This document shows, piece by piece, positions 30,304-39,791 of a DNA stretch of 64,000 nt (position 1 is the first letter of the stretch; each line of letters opens with the position of its first letter). Source of the DNA: JAGVXH01 sp041649045 (lineage in GTDB: Archaea; Nanobdellota; Nanobdellia; Pacearchaeales; GW2011-AR1); contig JBAZNV010000002.1 of assembly GCA_041649045.1 (NCBI GenBank), forward strand, positions 1-64,000. Direction: 5' to 3'. Position numbers and translations under genes: made by a program. The notes under the pieces are model-generated. The model was not told the origin of the DNA. It was given only the letters and a program-made list of their open reading frames with translations, and ran no database searches.

Positions 30304-31890
30304 ATGGAATTGACAAAGAAAGAAACTGAAAAAAAAACTCCGTATTTTTCAAACCAAGAAAAGGAACCATTAAAAAAAGTACAAGTATTGGCACTATCGT
30401 ATTACTCTCGTAAAGATATTCAAAATGCGATATATAATTTTTGTAAAAATCGCGAGGTAGTCGGGAACTTCAATAATAAATTTTTTGCGAAACGCCCAGA
30501 TTGTTTGGACTATCCAAACGACATTTTGAATTTAGCAAAAAAAGGCGTGACTTCTTTTCATTGTTCCGAGGAACTTTGGAGAAATCCGATGGAAATTAAT
30601 ACAGATATGACGCCATCTCAATACAATGAAATAAAAACTGGATGGGATTTTTTAATAGATATCGACTCTAAATATTTAGATTATTCCAAGATCGCAGCCA
30701 AGCTTTTGATTCAAACATTAGAATACCACGGGGTTAAAAATATCGGCATAAAGTTTTCGGGCAGCAAGGGTTTCCATATCTTAGTGCCATTTGGATCATT
30801 TCCTAAATTTGTAGGGGACGAAGAAACGAAAAATAATTTTCCTGAGTGGCCAAGACTCATCGCAGGTTATATTTTTGAACTTATTAAAGAACCCATGAAC
30901 CAGGAAATTATGAAATTGACAAGCAGGGAAAAACTGGAAGAAAAAGGCGAAATAATCTCAGAGCATATTTGCCCGAAGTGCGGCAAGATCGCCGAAGAAA
31001 AAATCATCTCAAAATATCTTTGTCCAAATTTTAAATGTAAATCTGAAGTGACATCTATGAAATCAAATCGGAAAAAATTAAGATGTCCTTCCTGCAACGG
31101 GAACATGAATAAAATTGGCGAAGAAAAAATTTTCTTTTGTAATAATTGCAAAATAAATACAGAAAAAATAAAACAAAGCGAAAGCTCATTCGGCGGAGAA
31201 AAAAGATCAATACAAAAAGAGTTTAAAAAAGAAGAGACAACAAAATCACAGATTGATTCAGTTGATATTGTTCTCGTTTCATCACGTCATCTTTTTCGCG
31301 CCCCATATTCGCTTCATGAAAAAACTGCACTTGCCTCAATACCCATCCAAAAAAATCAAATCGATAATTTTATGCCCGCCGACGCAGATCCTTTCAAGAT
31401 AAAAAATATAAGAAATTATATGCCTGAATCGCAGGAGGACGAAGCAAGAGAGTTGCTTCTGCAGGCTCTTGATTGGGGCAAAAAAAATGAACCCATGCCA
31501 ACAAAAAAATACGACGGTGCTCCATTGGACATAAAAGGACTCACAATAACTGAAGAAATGTTCCCCCCAGAAATAAAAAAAATTCTTGAAGGAATAAAAA
31601 ACGACGGAAGGAAAAGAGCCCTTTCTCTTTTGCTTGCATTTTTTACATCGCTTGAATTCCCCAAGGATTATATCGAAGAAAAAATTTCAAAATGGAATAA
31701 AAAAAATTACAATCCATTAAAAGATGGATATGTTAAATCTCAATTGGAATGGTTCGTAAAAAACAAAAGACTCCCCCCGAATTATGACAAACCAATATAC
31801 AAAGAATTCGGGCTAAGTGTTCCACCGGAACCTGGCCTTAAAAATCCTATAAATTATACTATCAAAAGAGCCATGAGAGGGAAAAAATAA
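30304..31890 (+). CDS. priS: DNA primase: PriS catalytic domain with zinc ribbons and a PriL-like C-terminus
   Basis: A 528-residue protein. The PriS catalytic core has WDFLIDIDSKY (Asp119 and Asp121) and FSGSKGFHILVPFG (151-164); a later SSRHLFRAPYSLHEKT (326-341) completes the nucleotide site. Between them are two zinc ribbons (Cys223/226/240/245 and Cys261/264/279/282). The last 120 residues (MFPPEIKKILEGIKNDGRKR; YVKSQLEWFVKNKRLPPNYD) resemble the C-terminal domain of the large subunit PriL, but without its four iron-sulfur cysteines. Single-chain primases are known in Nanoarchaeum-type archaea. It synthesises replication primers. Confidence 0.85.
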   Translation: MELTKKETEKKTPYFSNQEKEPLKKVQVLALSYYSRKDIQNAIYNFCKNREVVGNFNNKFFAKRPDCLDYPNDILNLAKKGVTSFHCSEELWRNPMEINTDMTPSQYNEIKTGWDFLIDIDSKYLDYSKIAAKLLIQTLEYHGVKNIGIKFSGSKGFHILVPFGSFPKFVGDEETKNNFPEWPRLIAGYIFELIKEPMNQEIMKLTSREKLEEKGEIISEHICPKCGKIAEEKIISKYLCPNFKCKSEVTSMKSNRKKLRCPSCNGNMNKIGEEKIFFCNNCKINTEKIKQSESSFGGEKRSIQKEFKKEETTKSQIDSVDIVLVSSRHLFRAPYSLHEKTALASIPIQKNQIDNFMPADADPFKIKNIRNYMPESQEDEARELLLQALDWGKKNEPMPTKKYDGAPLDIKGLTITEEMFPPEIKKILEGIKNDGRKRALSLLLAFFTSLEFPKDYIEEKISKWNKKNYNPLKDGYVKSQLEWFVKNKRLPPNYDKPIYKEFGLSVPPEPGLKNPINYTIKRAMRGKK

Positions 31891-31963
31891 AATTAAAATT
31901 TCAGGTAAGAATAATAATACTAATGTCAATAATATTTATAAACAATCCTTCACCTAAATTACA

Positions 31964-33751
31964 ATGAAAAAGATTGGTATGATTTTAATATTTTGTTTTA
32001 TATTTCCATTGATTTTGGCTGAAAATTCTACAAATACAGAAAAAATTTCAGAAGGATTTTCCTGTCTTGAAGAAAAGGTCGAAGATTGTTCTGAACTTAC
32101 AAATCAAGAGATAGCGTTGACGATACTTGCAACGCCAAGTGATGATATTTTTGACAAGTGCGTTTCCGAATTAAAAGAGAGAAAATCCGAAGATAATTGG
32201 GGAAACGTTAGGGACACAGCGCTTGCAGTACTCGCTTTAAATCATGCTGGCGAAAATACCCAAAGCTCTGAAGAGTGGCTGATAGAACAATCCGAAACCC
32301 CATCGGATTTGGTGTGGTACATAGAAGAAGATTCAAGCGGGGAAACAGAATGTCACGTTGGGCATGAGTCATCCGACTATATTGTAAATATTGGCGAAAA
32401 CAAGAAAATCGATAAAGACGCAGGCCCATGCCTAACGAGAACGCAATCTAATTACTGGTTTTTAGTTTCCTCGGATTGCTACGATCAGGAATTTAAGTTC
32501 GAATGCAATCAAGATTTTATCGCAACACTCCTTTACAAAAATAGAAACTCGCCAACGCTTTATGTCCTCGAAGAAACAAAATCCTCCCCGGCATACGGGA
32601 CCATTAGTTTAAAAGTAAATTCAAAATGTTTTGGTGATTCAAAATGTGATTATGAGGCAAGTTTATGGGCGGCACTCGCTCTTCTCGAAACGGGACACAA
32701 TATAGAAGAATATATCCCTTACATAATAGCAATGTCGGACACGAATAAACAATATTTGCCAGATTCTTTCATCTACATCTTGACAAATTACGAAGGTTAT
32801 GCATCAAGATTAATAACAAAACAAAAACTTGGGAATTATTGGGAAGCTGAAAGTTCTGCTTATGGGAGATATTACGACACCTCTCTTGCTTTTCTCTCTA
32901 TAGACTCATCTTCTGAACAACTAAAAAATTCAAAAGACTGGCTATTGTTTTCACAAGGAAACGATGGATGCTGGCAAAATATCAGAAATACGGCTATAGT
33001 TTTATGGGCGCTTGAAAAAAAACCTGATAAAATAGGAGGAAATTCAGTCAGTTATTGCACGTCATCCAATTATTTCTGTGTTTCGGCTTCAAATTGTCCA
33101 ACTTCGGAAGTTGTAGCCGAGGATTATTTTTGCCCATTTCAATCAGATGTTTGTTGCATGACGGAAAATTTAAAAAGTTGTACCGAATATTCCGGTCAAG
33201 TTTGTGATTCAGATGAGGTCTGCACAGGAAACGAAAAAAAAGCGACCGATACATCCAAATGTTGCACAGGAGAATGCGCGGAAAGACCAATAGAAACAGA
33301 ATGCGAATCAATGTATTATAGTTGTTCAGGTTCATGTTCCGACGCCCAAGAACAAATCAACTATGATTGCGGTTCGGGGCAAGTTTGTTGCAGAACAATA
33401 TCAGAAACCAAGAATGGTTCTATTTGGACATGGATAATCCTGATAATTTTTATTATTGCTCTCATTATTATTCTATGGATATATAGAGAAAAATTAAAAT
33501 TAATATGGTTTAAATTTAAAACAAAATATAGGAAAGATAAAAGCGGAAGCTCATCAAGAGGGATGCCTCCAGGTGGACCGTCCCCAGGATCAATGCAAAG
33601 ATATCCTCCGCAGACTTCACCATATTCTCCAAAACCCGGATTCCCACCGATAAGAAGAATGCCAATTCAGATGTCCTCGCAAAAACCATATAACCCCGAA
33701 GACAAATCTATGTCAGACGTGTTCAATAAGCTCAAAGATATGAGTAAGTAA
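31964..33751 (+). CDS. Surface protein: alpha/alpha-toroid-like domain, Cys-rich module and C-terminal anchor
   Basis: A 595-residue protein. Signal peptide (about 1-19). Residues about 40-350 hold repeats like VRDTALAVLALNHAGENTQS, EASLWAALALLETGHNIEEY and RNTAIVLWALEKK, the pattern of prenyltransferase/squalene-cyclase-like alpha/alpha toroids used as a surface scaffold. Residues about 360-475 are Cys-rich (SCTEYSGQVCDSDEVCTGNE; QVCCR). A membrane helix (about 487-507) leads to a Pro-rich cytosolic tail. The Cys module resembles that of the next gene. Function unknown. Confidence 0.65.
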   Translation: MKKIGMILIFCFIFPLILAENSTNTEKISEGFSCLEEKVEDCSELTNQEIALTILATPSDDIFDKCVSELKERKSEDNWGNVRDTALAVLALNHAGENTQSSEEWLIEQSETPSDLVWYIEEDSSGETECHVGHESSDYIVNIGENKKIDKDAGPCLTRTQSNYWFLVSSDCYDQEFKFECNQDFIATLLYKNRNSPTLYVLEETKSSPAYGTISLKVNSKCFGDSKCDYEASLWAALALLETGHNIEEYIPYIIAMSDTNKQYLPDSFIYILTNYEGYASRLITKQKLGNYWEAESSAYGRYYDTSLAFLSIDSSSEQLKNSKDWLLFSQGNDGCWQNIRNTAIVLWALEKKPDKIGGNSVSYCTSSNYFCVSASNCPTSEVVAEDYFCPFQSDVCCMTENLKSCTEYSGQVCDSDEVCTGNEKKATDTSKCCTGECAERPIETECESMYYSCSGSCSDAQEQINYDCGSGQVCCRTISETKNGSIWTWIILIIFIIALIIILWIYREKLKLIWFKFKTKYRKDKSGSSSRGMPPGGPSPGSMQRYPPQTSPYSPKPGFPPIRRMPIQMSSQKPYNPEDKSMSDVFNKLKDMSK

Positions 33752-33782
33752 ACTTTATTAATCATTATCTCTTTGCATTTTT

Positions 33783-35060
33783 ATGAGGCTGATAACGAAC
33801 TTTTTAATTTCCATATTTTTCTTTTCGCTCGTTTCTTCAGCGCCAACTTTAAAGTTTCAGCATGAGGATATTCAGCCCGGAGAAACAATTTTAGGAACTA
33901 TAGAAATTGAAAATGGGAATTTTACCAAAGAAATTTTATTGTCAGACATAAAATTCTTAGAAGGAAGAAAACAAATTTTTATTGAAGCAGCTATTTATTT
34001 TTACGACCAAAAATATTTTTTTTATGCTTATCCAACACGAGAAGGAAACTTCACGCTCAGTATAAATGATATTTTATTTAAAGAAGAAGAACTTAAATCA
34101 ATAAACTTGGAGAAAAAATTTGAAGTTAAAAACATCAATAAAACAAAAATCTTGTCAATCAAGCCAGGCACAATTTTTTTTGGAGAAGAGCCATCCATCA
34201 GTTTTACAAATCTGGGAGATTCTGAACTGAATTTTTCTGTTAAATTAGATGCAAAAAATTCAACTAAAATTTCACTAAAACCATCCGAATCTGAAAACTT
34301 TTATTTTATTTCCAATAAAAATTTAACATTTATTGAGATTGAAACTTATAAAAATTTTCTTATTCCAGTGATGTCAGAACATAATTTTAAAAATATTTCC
34401 GAAGAGGTTTATCTCAAATACAATCCCGAATTAATTCTAAAAAATTTGATTATTGGAGAAAAAACAAATCAGACAATTGAACTTTTTAATTTTGGAGACG
34501 AAGAAATAAAAAACATAGAGATTGTTTCCGACCTGGATTTCTTAAAATTTAGTGAGCTAAATAATATCTCAAAAAAAACCGTTCATAACTTAACTGTTTT
34601 TTTTCAACATAAAAATCCCGGAAGTTTTAAAGGAAATATAAATATTAGCTATAGCCAGTTCAACAAGACAAATAAAATATCCATTCCTTTAAGTTTATTT
34701 GTGCTCCAAAACGGGAGCACAGAGGAAAATTTCACAATTTCGATAAAAACTTGTTCAGAAATAAATGGAGTAGTCTGTTCAACAAGCGAAATATGCGAAG
34801 GAGAATCCAGCTTCACAAAAGGCGGAGAATATTGTTGTCTAAGTCAATGCAAAAAAGTTGAGGAAAATTCTTCCACCTCGACATGGATTTATGGAATCTT
34901 GATTTTTTTATTGATTGGAATAGTAGTATATCTTTTGTACGCGAAATCAAAAAAAACAAGACAAAAAAACCCTGAAGAAAAAATCGATGAAATTTCTAAA
35001 AATTATTTGAAAAAATTCAGGGTGAATAGAAACCTTTTTTTACCTTTATTCTTTAGTTGA
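33783..35060 (+). CDS. Cys-tagged membrane-anchored surface protein
   Basis: A 425-residue protein with a signal peptide (FLISIFFFSLVSSAPTLKFQ), a beta-rich Asn-rich ectodomain of repeated Ig-like character (GTIEIENGNFTKEILLSDIK), then a Cys module (SEINGVVCSTSEICEGESSF; GEYCCLSQCKK) and a C-terminal membrane helix (about 365-385) with a basic tail. The module is the same type as in the preceding gene. The stop lies three bases before the ATG of the radical SAM gene. Confidence 0.65.
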   Translation: MRLITNFLISIFFFSLVSSAPTLKFQHEDIQPGETILGTIEIENGNFTKEILLSDIKFLEGRKQIFIEAAIYFYDQKYFFYAYPTREGNFTLSINDILFKEEELKSINLEKKFEVKNINKTKILSIKPGTIFFGEEPSISFTNLGDSELNFSVKLDAKNSTKISLKPSESENFYFISNKNLTFIEIETYKNFLIPVMSEHNFKNISEEVYLKYNPELILKNLIIGEKTNQTIELFNFGDEEIKNIEIVSDLDFLKFSELNNISKKTVHNLTVFFQHKNPGSFKGNINISYSQFNKTNKISIPLSLFVLQNGSTEENFTISIKTCSEINGVVCSTSEICEGESSFTKGGEYCCLSQCKKVEENSSTSTWIYGILIFLLIGIVVYLLYAKSKKTRQKNPEEKIDEISKNYLKKFRVNRNLFLPLFFS

Positions 35061-35063
35061 AAA

Positions 35064-36158
35064 ATGCACTACCACTTGTTGCTGACAGAATTATGCAATC
35101 TAAAATGCAGATATTGCTATGAAAAATCAATGAACGAATTCGAAAACGGCCTTGATAAAAAGTTTAAATTTGTTTTTTCACCTAAAACAGAGATAAGTGT
35201 CGATGATTTAAAGAATTTTTTAGACAGAGATAAGGAAGCGGTTCTTGTTTTTTACGGAGGCGAGCCTCTCCTCGAAATTGGAAAAATAAAAGAAATAATT
35301 GATAACATAAATATTCCTTTTAGAATGCAAACAAATGGAATTTTACTCGACAAATTGCCGATAGAATATCTGAAAAAAATTCAAAAAATTTTGATTTCTA
35401 TAGATGGTGACAAAAAAAGAACAGACTATAATCGCGGCGATGGAACCTACGAAAAAATAATTAATAATATAAAAAAAATAAAAAGCGAAGGATATAATGG
35501 AGAAATTATTGCAAGAATGTGTATATCTTTTGCAGATTTATTTGAACAAGTTTTGTATTTAATAAAACAAGGATTTGATTCAATTCACTGGCAGCTCGAC
35601 GTTGGATTTTATAAAAATGATTTTAATAAAAAAAACTTTGAAAAATTTGTTTCAGAATATAATGTCTCTATAAAAAAACTTATCGATTTTTGGATTAAAA
35701 AAATGGAAGACGGAATTGTGCTTAAATTATATCCATTCATTGGAATTGTAAATAGCTTGTTAAAAAATGAAAAAACGAAACTTCGATGCGGCTCTGGCCA
35801 TTCGGGTTACGCCATAACAGATTCGGGAAAAATTGTAGCCTGCCCAATAATGAACTGCATAAAAAATTTCGAAGCCGGGAACTTGCAAAGTAATCCAATA
35901 AAATTAAAAAAGTTTTCAGTTGGAGGAGAATGTTTGGTATGTGATTATTTGGATTTATGCGGAGGAAGATGTTTGTATGCAAATAAAGCGTTGTTGTGGC
36001 CAAAAGAAGGAAGAAAATTAATTTGTAAAACAATTAAATTTTATATCAAAGAATTAAAAGAAAAAATGCCAGAAATAAGAAAAATAATAGAAAAGGGCGC
36101 AATAAAAGAAGATGATTTTGAATACGAAAAATATTTCGGACCGGAAATTATTCCTTAA
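35064..36158 (+). CDS. Radical SAM/SPASM peptide-modifying enzyme, AF0577-like
   Basis: A 364-residue radical SAM enzyme. The cluster motif is CNLKCRYC (Cys11, 15, 18); YGGEP lies at about 67-71, followed by TNGILLDKLP. The C-terminal third has a SPASM-type Cys set (LRCGSGHSGYAITDSGKIVA, PIMNC, ECLVCDYLDLCGGRC). The start MHYHLLLTELCNLKCRYC resembles the archaeal AF0577 family described as putative peptide modifiers (from memory). No small precursor peptide is obvious nearby. The gene follows a Cys-rich surface protein by three bases, so that protein, or its module, may be a substrate. Confidence 0.82.
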   Translation: MHYHLLLTELCNLKCRYCYEKSMNEFENGLDKKFKFVFSPKTEISVDDLKNFLDRDKEAVLVFYGGEPLLEIGKIKEIIDNINIPFRMQTNGILLDKLPIEYLKKIQKILISIDGDKKRTDYNRGDGTYEKIINNIKKIKSEGYNGEIIARMCISFADLFEQVLYLIKQGFDSIHWQLDVGFYKNDFNKKNFEKFVSEYNVSIKKLIDFWIKKMEDGIVLKLYPFIGIVNSLLKNEKTKLRCGSGHSGYAITDSGKIVACPIMNCIKNFEAGNLQSNPIKLKKFSVGGECLVCDYLDLCGGRCLYANKALLWPKEGRKLICKTIKFYIKELKEKMPEIRKIIEKGAIKEDDFEYEKYFGPEIIP

Positions 36159-36621
36159 ATTTACTTTTTTTCTTTTTTTCTTTTGCGGGTTTTTTCTCAT
36201 CTTTTTTTATTAGGGACTCTTGCAGGGCTTTCATCTGACTCGCCATCTGATTCATTTTAAACTGGGAAAATCTGGCCACTTCGTCATATTTATGCATTCT
36301 TCCAGAAATAATATTCAAGAGACTTGATGCCTCTAAATTTGAAAATGAAAATTTCGCTGGCTCAATGATTTCTATTGATGATGGCATAAAATCAAAAACA
36401 GTGTCGCACAATCTTCCAAAACTTTCATTTTCAAAATCTACTTCGGCGAAGCAGGTAAAAATCCCATTCGAATTTTCAATTTCTTTCGGATCACTGACAG
36501 TTGTCGCATTAACTTTTATGTCCTTGAAAGCCTTTAGCGCGCCAACATGTTTAGTGAGAGTTTCTTTGACGTGCTCAGGAGGACTTCCTGCCATTTCTAC
36601 AATCATGATAGACCTGATCAT
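36148..36621 (-). CDS. Conserved protein of unknown function
   Basis: A 157-residue soluble protein. The first 85 residues form an alpha/beta unit (MIRSIMIVEMAGSPPEHVKE; then HVGALKAFKDIKVNATTVSD) of ferredoxin-like outline; the second part is helical (EVARFSQFKMNQMASQMKAL) with a Lys-rich tail. The pattern is familiar from unnamed DPANN proteins, but I can give no function. It converges with the radical SAM gene by 11 bases. Confidence 0.65.
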   Translation of the reverse strand: MIRSIMIVEMAGSPPEHVKETLTKHVGALKAFKDIKVNATTVSDPKEIENSNGIFTCFAEVDFENESFGRLCDTVFDFMPSSIEIIEPAKFSFSNLEASSLLNIISGRMHKYDEVARFSQFKMNQMASQMKALQESLIKKDEKKPAKEKKKKSKFKE

Positions 36622-36645
36622 TAATTTACCAAATAAACATCTTTT

Positions 36646-37251
36646 TTAAAACTTCTCCCAAATTAAAAATCCAATTACAAAAATTAAAAACAAGGAAAAA
36701 GCGTAAGGAACATACCTCATGACTTTCATGTTTTTGGATTCATATACTATATTTTCTTGGTAATCTGATCCGGTTTTATTTGGATTTAGAGATATCGTCA
36801 TTTTTTCCTTCGAGGTATCACCCAGTTCGGGACTTTTATTTTCTAAAATCTTAGTTTCTTCCTCTTTTGCATTATTCGAATCTCCGACAACAATTTCAAA
36901 ATCAAAAAACTCCCTTTTTTCTCCAAGCCTTAACTTTAAAATACCATTAAATTTGCCTTCTTCTAATATGGTCAACATTACTTCTTTTTTCTCATTCCCA
37001 ATGAATTCTTTTAGATAATAATATGCTGATTGCCATTCATTCTTGTCGATATCAAATATTTTCGCAACATTTTTTTCATTTTTTTCAATCTCCACTTTAG
37101 CATCATAAATTCCCTCTCCTCCATTTAAATCAATTAAACATTTAAATTCTTCATTGACAGATACAGATTCCGGACAGTCAAAATCAACATCTAATGCAAA
37201 AATCATTGGCCCCATGAAAATCATCGCCAAAAAGGAAAAGCCTTTTATCAT
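36646..37251 (-). CDS. Small secreted membrane-anchored protein
   Basis: A 201-residue protein with an N-terminal signal (FSFLAMIFMGPMIFALDVDF), a beta-rich ectodomain starting with a two-Cys element (FDCPESVSVNEEFKCLIDLN), and a C-terminal membrane helix (about 183-199). No catalytic motif. It resembles the C-terminally anchored surface proteins at 31964 and 33783. It overlaps the nuclease gene upstream by four bases (ATGA). Confidence 0.6.
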   Translation of the reverse strand: MIKGFSFLAMIFMGPMIFALDVDFDCPESVSVNEEFKCLIDLNGGEGIYDAKVEIEKNEKNVAKIFDIDKNEWQSAYYYLKEFIGNEKKEVMLTILEEGKFNGILKLRLGEKREFFDFEIVVGDSNNAKEEETKILENKSPELGDTSKEKMTISLNPNKTGSDYQENIVYESKNMKVMRYVPYAFSLFLIFVIGFLIWEKF

Positions 37252-37754
37252 TTCATCCTCTCTAAAATATTTTGAACATTTGAATAAGCGATTTCTTTAT
37301 CTTTTTTTCTTGCGATTAAAATTTCATTAAAAGTTTTATTATCAAGATACCACCTGCATTTTTCCTTTTCTTCTCTGTCCAAAGTTCCATTTGACTTGAC
37401 TTCTACACCAATTATTTTATAAAAATCATTCATTTTTTGGAATGCCAAAAAATCAGGAAATCCCGTTCCAATTGTCATTGCCTTGGAAAACGGATTAAAT
37501 TTTCTTTTCGCAGCTATGATTTGTTTTTTCTCCAAATCAATATTATTTATCCACTTTGTGACAATCCAGCCTTTTTCTTCCAAATCCTTTCTCACTCTTA
37601 ATTCAAATTGATTCCCCGAAATTTTAGATTTTTTTCCTTTTTTAATTTCCGATTTTTTTTTCTGAACAGAAATTTTACCGGAGTTGTCCCATTCAGTGAC
37701 GTATTCTTCATCCGAAGCCCTTTTTATTTTCTCAAGAATTTGTTCTTCATCCAT
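37248..37754 (-). CDS. PD-(D/E)XK nuclease-like protein
   Basis: A 168-residue protein with an N-terminal basic region and a nuclease-like core: KISGNQFELRVRKDLEEKGW (Glu-containing first helix), GTGFPDFLAFQKMNDFYKII (Asp), GVEVKSNGTLDREEKEKCRW (E-x-K). These match the Holliday-junction-resolvase/restriction-endonuclease fold. A role in DNA repair or in general nucleic acid processing is plausible. The start at 37754 is chosen because a TATA-like box (tttatatataattt) lies about 25 bases ahead of it; the 37769 ATG lies too close to that box. Confidence 0.72.
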   Translation of the reverse strand: MDEEQILEKIKRASDEEYVTEWDNSGKISVQKKKSEIKKGKKSKISGNQFELRVRKDLEEKGWIVTKWINNIDLEKKQIIAAKRKFNPFSKAMTIGTGFPDFLAFQKMNDFYKIIGVEVKSNGTLDREEKEKCRWYLDNKTFNEILIARKKDKEIAYSNVQNILERMK

Positions 37755-37794
37755 TATAAAGTCAAACATAAATTATATATAAAATTAATTGTGA

Positions 37795-39723
37795 TTAATA
37801 TTCAAAAGCCCCAATCTCGGGAACACCAATAATCATTTTCCCATCAAAATCTTTAGTTAATCCAACATTTGTTCCTTTATCTATCGCCGGAGAACCCGAC
37901 TGTAATCTAAAATTTGAGACGGGGTTTACAAACTTAGGATCGTCGGAAACGTAATCATCTCCGGTTGTATTGGTCGTTCCATCTATCAAGTTGTGAGAAA
38001 TTATAAATGATAACGGAGAGTTGATTCTCATTTGAAATTGTGAATTTTGACTAAGAATATTATTTTTGATTATCACATTAGTGTAAATTCTATTTGATCC
38101 AGTTGAAAAAATTCCCTCCATTGTATTACCATAAATAACGTTGTTTAATATTTCTATATCTTTTAATTCAGGAATGGGGCCCTCTACCCAAAATCCCCCG
38201 ATATTGATTCCTCTTTTTTGATTGTTATATATTATGTTATGATGTACCTTTATGTCTTCAAGAAGATGCCCGCTCTCGGAACCGACAACTATCCCATCTC
38301 TCGAATTATATATTTCATTATTATAAATTTCAATGTTCCGTGTGAGACCGTAAGTATCCACATATATCCCCATATCTTGGTTCAAATCGTGGATAATGTT
38401 GCCATATACTTTCCCATTTCGGGAACCCTCTTTTATATCAATGCCTTCTCCTCCATCTAAATTATAAGGGTCAGCCGAGTTTATCCATCCCGAACCGCCG
38501 TCGTGCACATAGTTATTTTTTATTTCGAACGTGTCAGTAGATGCCAAAGAAATTATTTCACCCCTGCATTGATTACAGTTTAACTCAAATTCATCGTCAC
38601 TAATCGTTATATTTGCCGATCCTCCCGTTTGAATTCCCGGACCGCAAGTATTGTAAATATAACTTTTTTCAATATTAATATTATTCCCGAGAGATATTCT
38701 TATTCCATGAGTTTTTTGGAACTTGTCTTCATCATTATATACATTTCTTATCGTTAATCCTGAGATATTTATATAAGATTTTTCTCTTATGTGAAACAAT
38801 CCCTGATCAAGGTTTATGTATACATTTGTTCCATCCAAAATAGCCTTTTCCTCCGGATATGACATATAAGTAATGTAATTCTCAAAGGTTCCTGATTTGG
38901 ACGGGATAACTCTTTCATTGTAAATTCCTTCTCTGATGGCCACAATTTCTCCCGGATTTAAAACATCAGCAGCTTTTTGAATTGCATCAAATGCCCGCTT
39001 ATTTCCTCCGTGGCATGATCTTGTCGCAGGGTTATAGTTATTGCAATCGGAATAAATATCACCATCAACATAATAATCAGCTTCAAAAAATTGTAAAACG
39101 TTTTCACAAATTCCATTATCGCAACTCTCTCCATCTCCACAAACACCGCAATTTCCACCGCATCCATCATCGCCGCATTCTTTCCCATCACAATTTTCAA
39201 AGCATTTTGTCAAAGGTCGGGGGGAATCGATTCCTTCATTCGGAATCGAAAATTTTTCGTCTGGTATAGAATGCAAATCTTCTTGTATTGAAGGTTCAAT
39301 CTTCAATTCACTTAAAGGCAAGCCTCTTTTTTTGTTTTTAAAAACAGGAACAATTTTTATAGATTCTAATTCTCCTTGAATAAACTCGCTGAAATTCAGG
39401 AAATAAGTTTTTTTGCTATTTTCTTCTAAATTCTCATTCACAAAATGTCTTACAGAATTTCCATCGTCAAAAACAAACACCAAATCAAAACCAATAATAT
39501 CAGCATCATCAGCGCCACGTTTTATCTGGATTTCAGCGAGTTTATTCTGAGAATCCCACGCAGTGTATCCTTCTTGAATTATTTCCAGATTTACCACTTG
39601 ATTCATTTCTGATAAATCTGAAATTATCGGAAGAATAAAAACCCAAAAAATTGCAACCACAATCACGCTTATTAAAATTATCAGAACCGTAGCTATGACA
39701 GCAGAGACCCCGCCTTTTTGCAT
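37795..39723 (-). CDS. Pilin-like anchor fused to a Cys-rich linker and a right-handed beta-helix
   Basis: A 642-residue protein. Residues 1-30 form an archaeal pilin-type signal and hydrophobic helix (MQKGGVSAVIATVLIILISV). A beta domain (about 35-140) is followed by a Cys knot-like linker (ENCDGKECGDDGCGGNCGVC) and then a long parallel beta-helix (about 230-620) with repeats such as KNNYVHDGG, VYGNIIHDLN, IYNNEIYNSRDG and VHHNIIYNNQ. Such helices bind or cleave polysaccharides. The whole suggests a pilus- or surface-displayed carbohydrate-binding protein. No lyase residues can be assigned. The paralogous N-terminus is found at 1-111. Confidence 0.8.
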   Translation of the reverse strand: MQKGGVSAVIATVLIILISVIVVAIFWVFILPIISDLSEMNQVVNLEIIQEGYTAWDSQNKLAEIQIKRGADDADIIGFDLVFVFDDGNSVRHFVNENLEENSKKTYFLNFSEFIQGELESIKIVPVFKNKKRGLPLSELKIEPSIQEDLHSIPDEKFSIPNEGIDSPRPLTKCFENCDGKECGDDGCGGNCGVCGDGESCDNGICENVLQFFEADYYVDGDIYSDCNNYNPATRSCHGGNKRAFDAIQKAADVLNPGEIVAIREGIYNERVIPSKSGTFENYITYMSYPEEKAILDGTNVYINLDQGLFHIREKSYINISGLTIRNVYNDEDKFQKTHGIRISLGNNINIEKSYIYNTCGPGIQTGGSANITISDDEFELNCNQCRGEIISLASTDTFEIKNNYVHDGGSGWINSADPYNLDGGEGIDIKEGSRNGKVYGNIIHDLNQDMGIYVDTYGLTRNIEIYNNEIYNSRDGIVVGSESGHLLEDIKVHHNIIYNNQKRGINIGGFWVEGPIPELKDIEILNNVIYGNTMEGIFSTGSNRIYTNVIIKNNILSQNSQFQMRINSPLSFIISHNLIDGTTNTTGDDYVSDDPKFVNPVSNFRLQSGSPAIDKGTNVGLTKDFDGKMIIGVPEIGAFEY

Positions 39724-39791
39724 TCAGAATAAGGAGGACTTAATTTAAATAAACTTCGATAAATATAAAATCTAATCTGATTTTATATCAA

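Noticed and set aside
38218..38460. ORFs antisense to the beta-helix gene
   Set aside because: They are chance open frames opposite repeated Asn/Ile codons.
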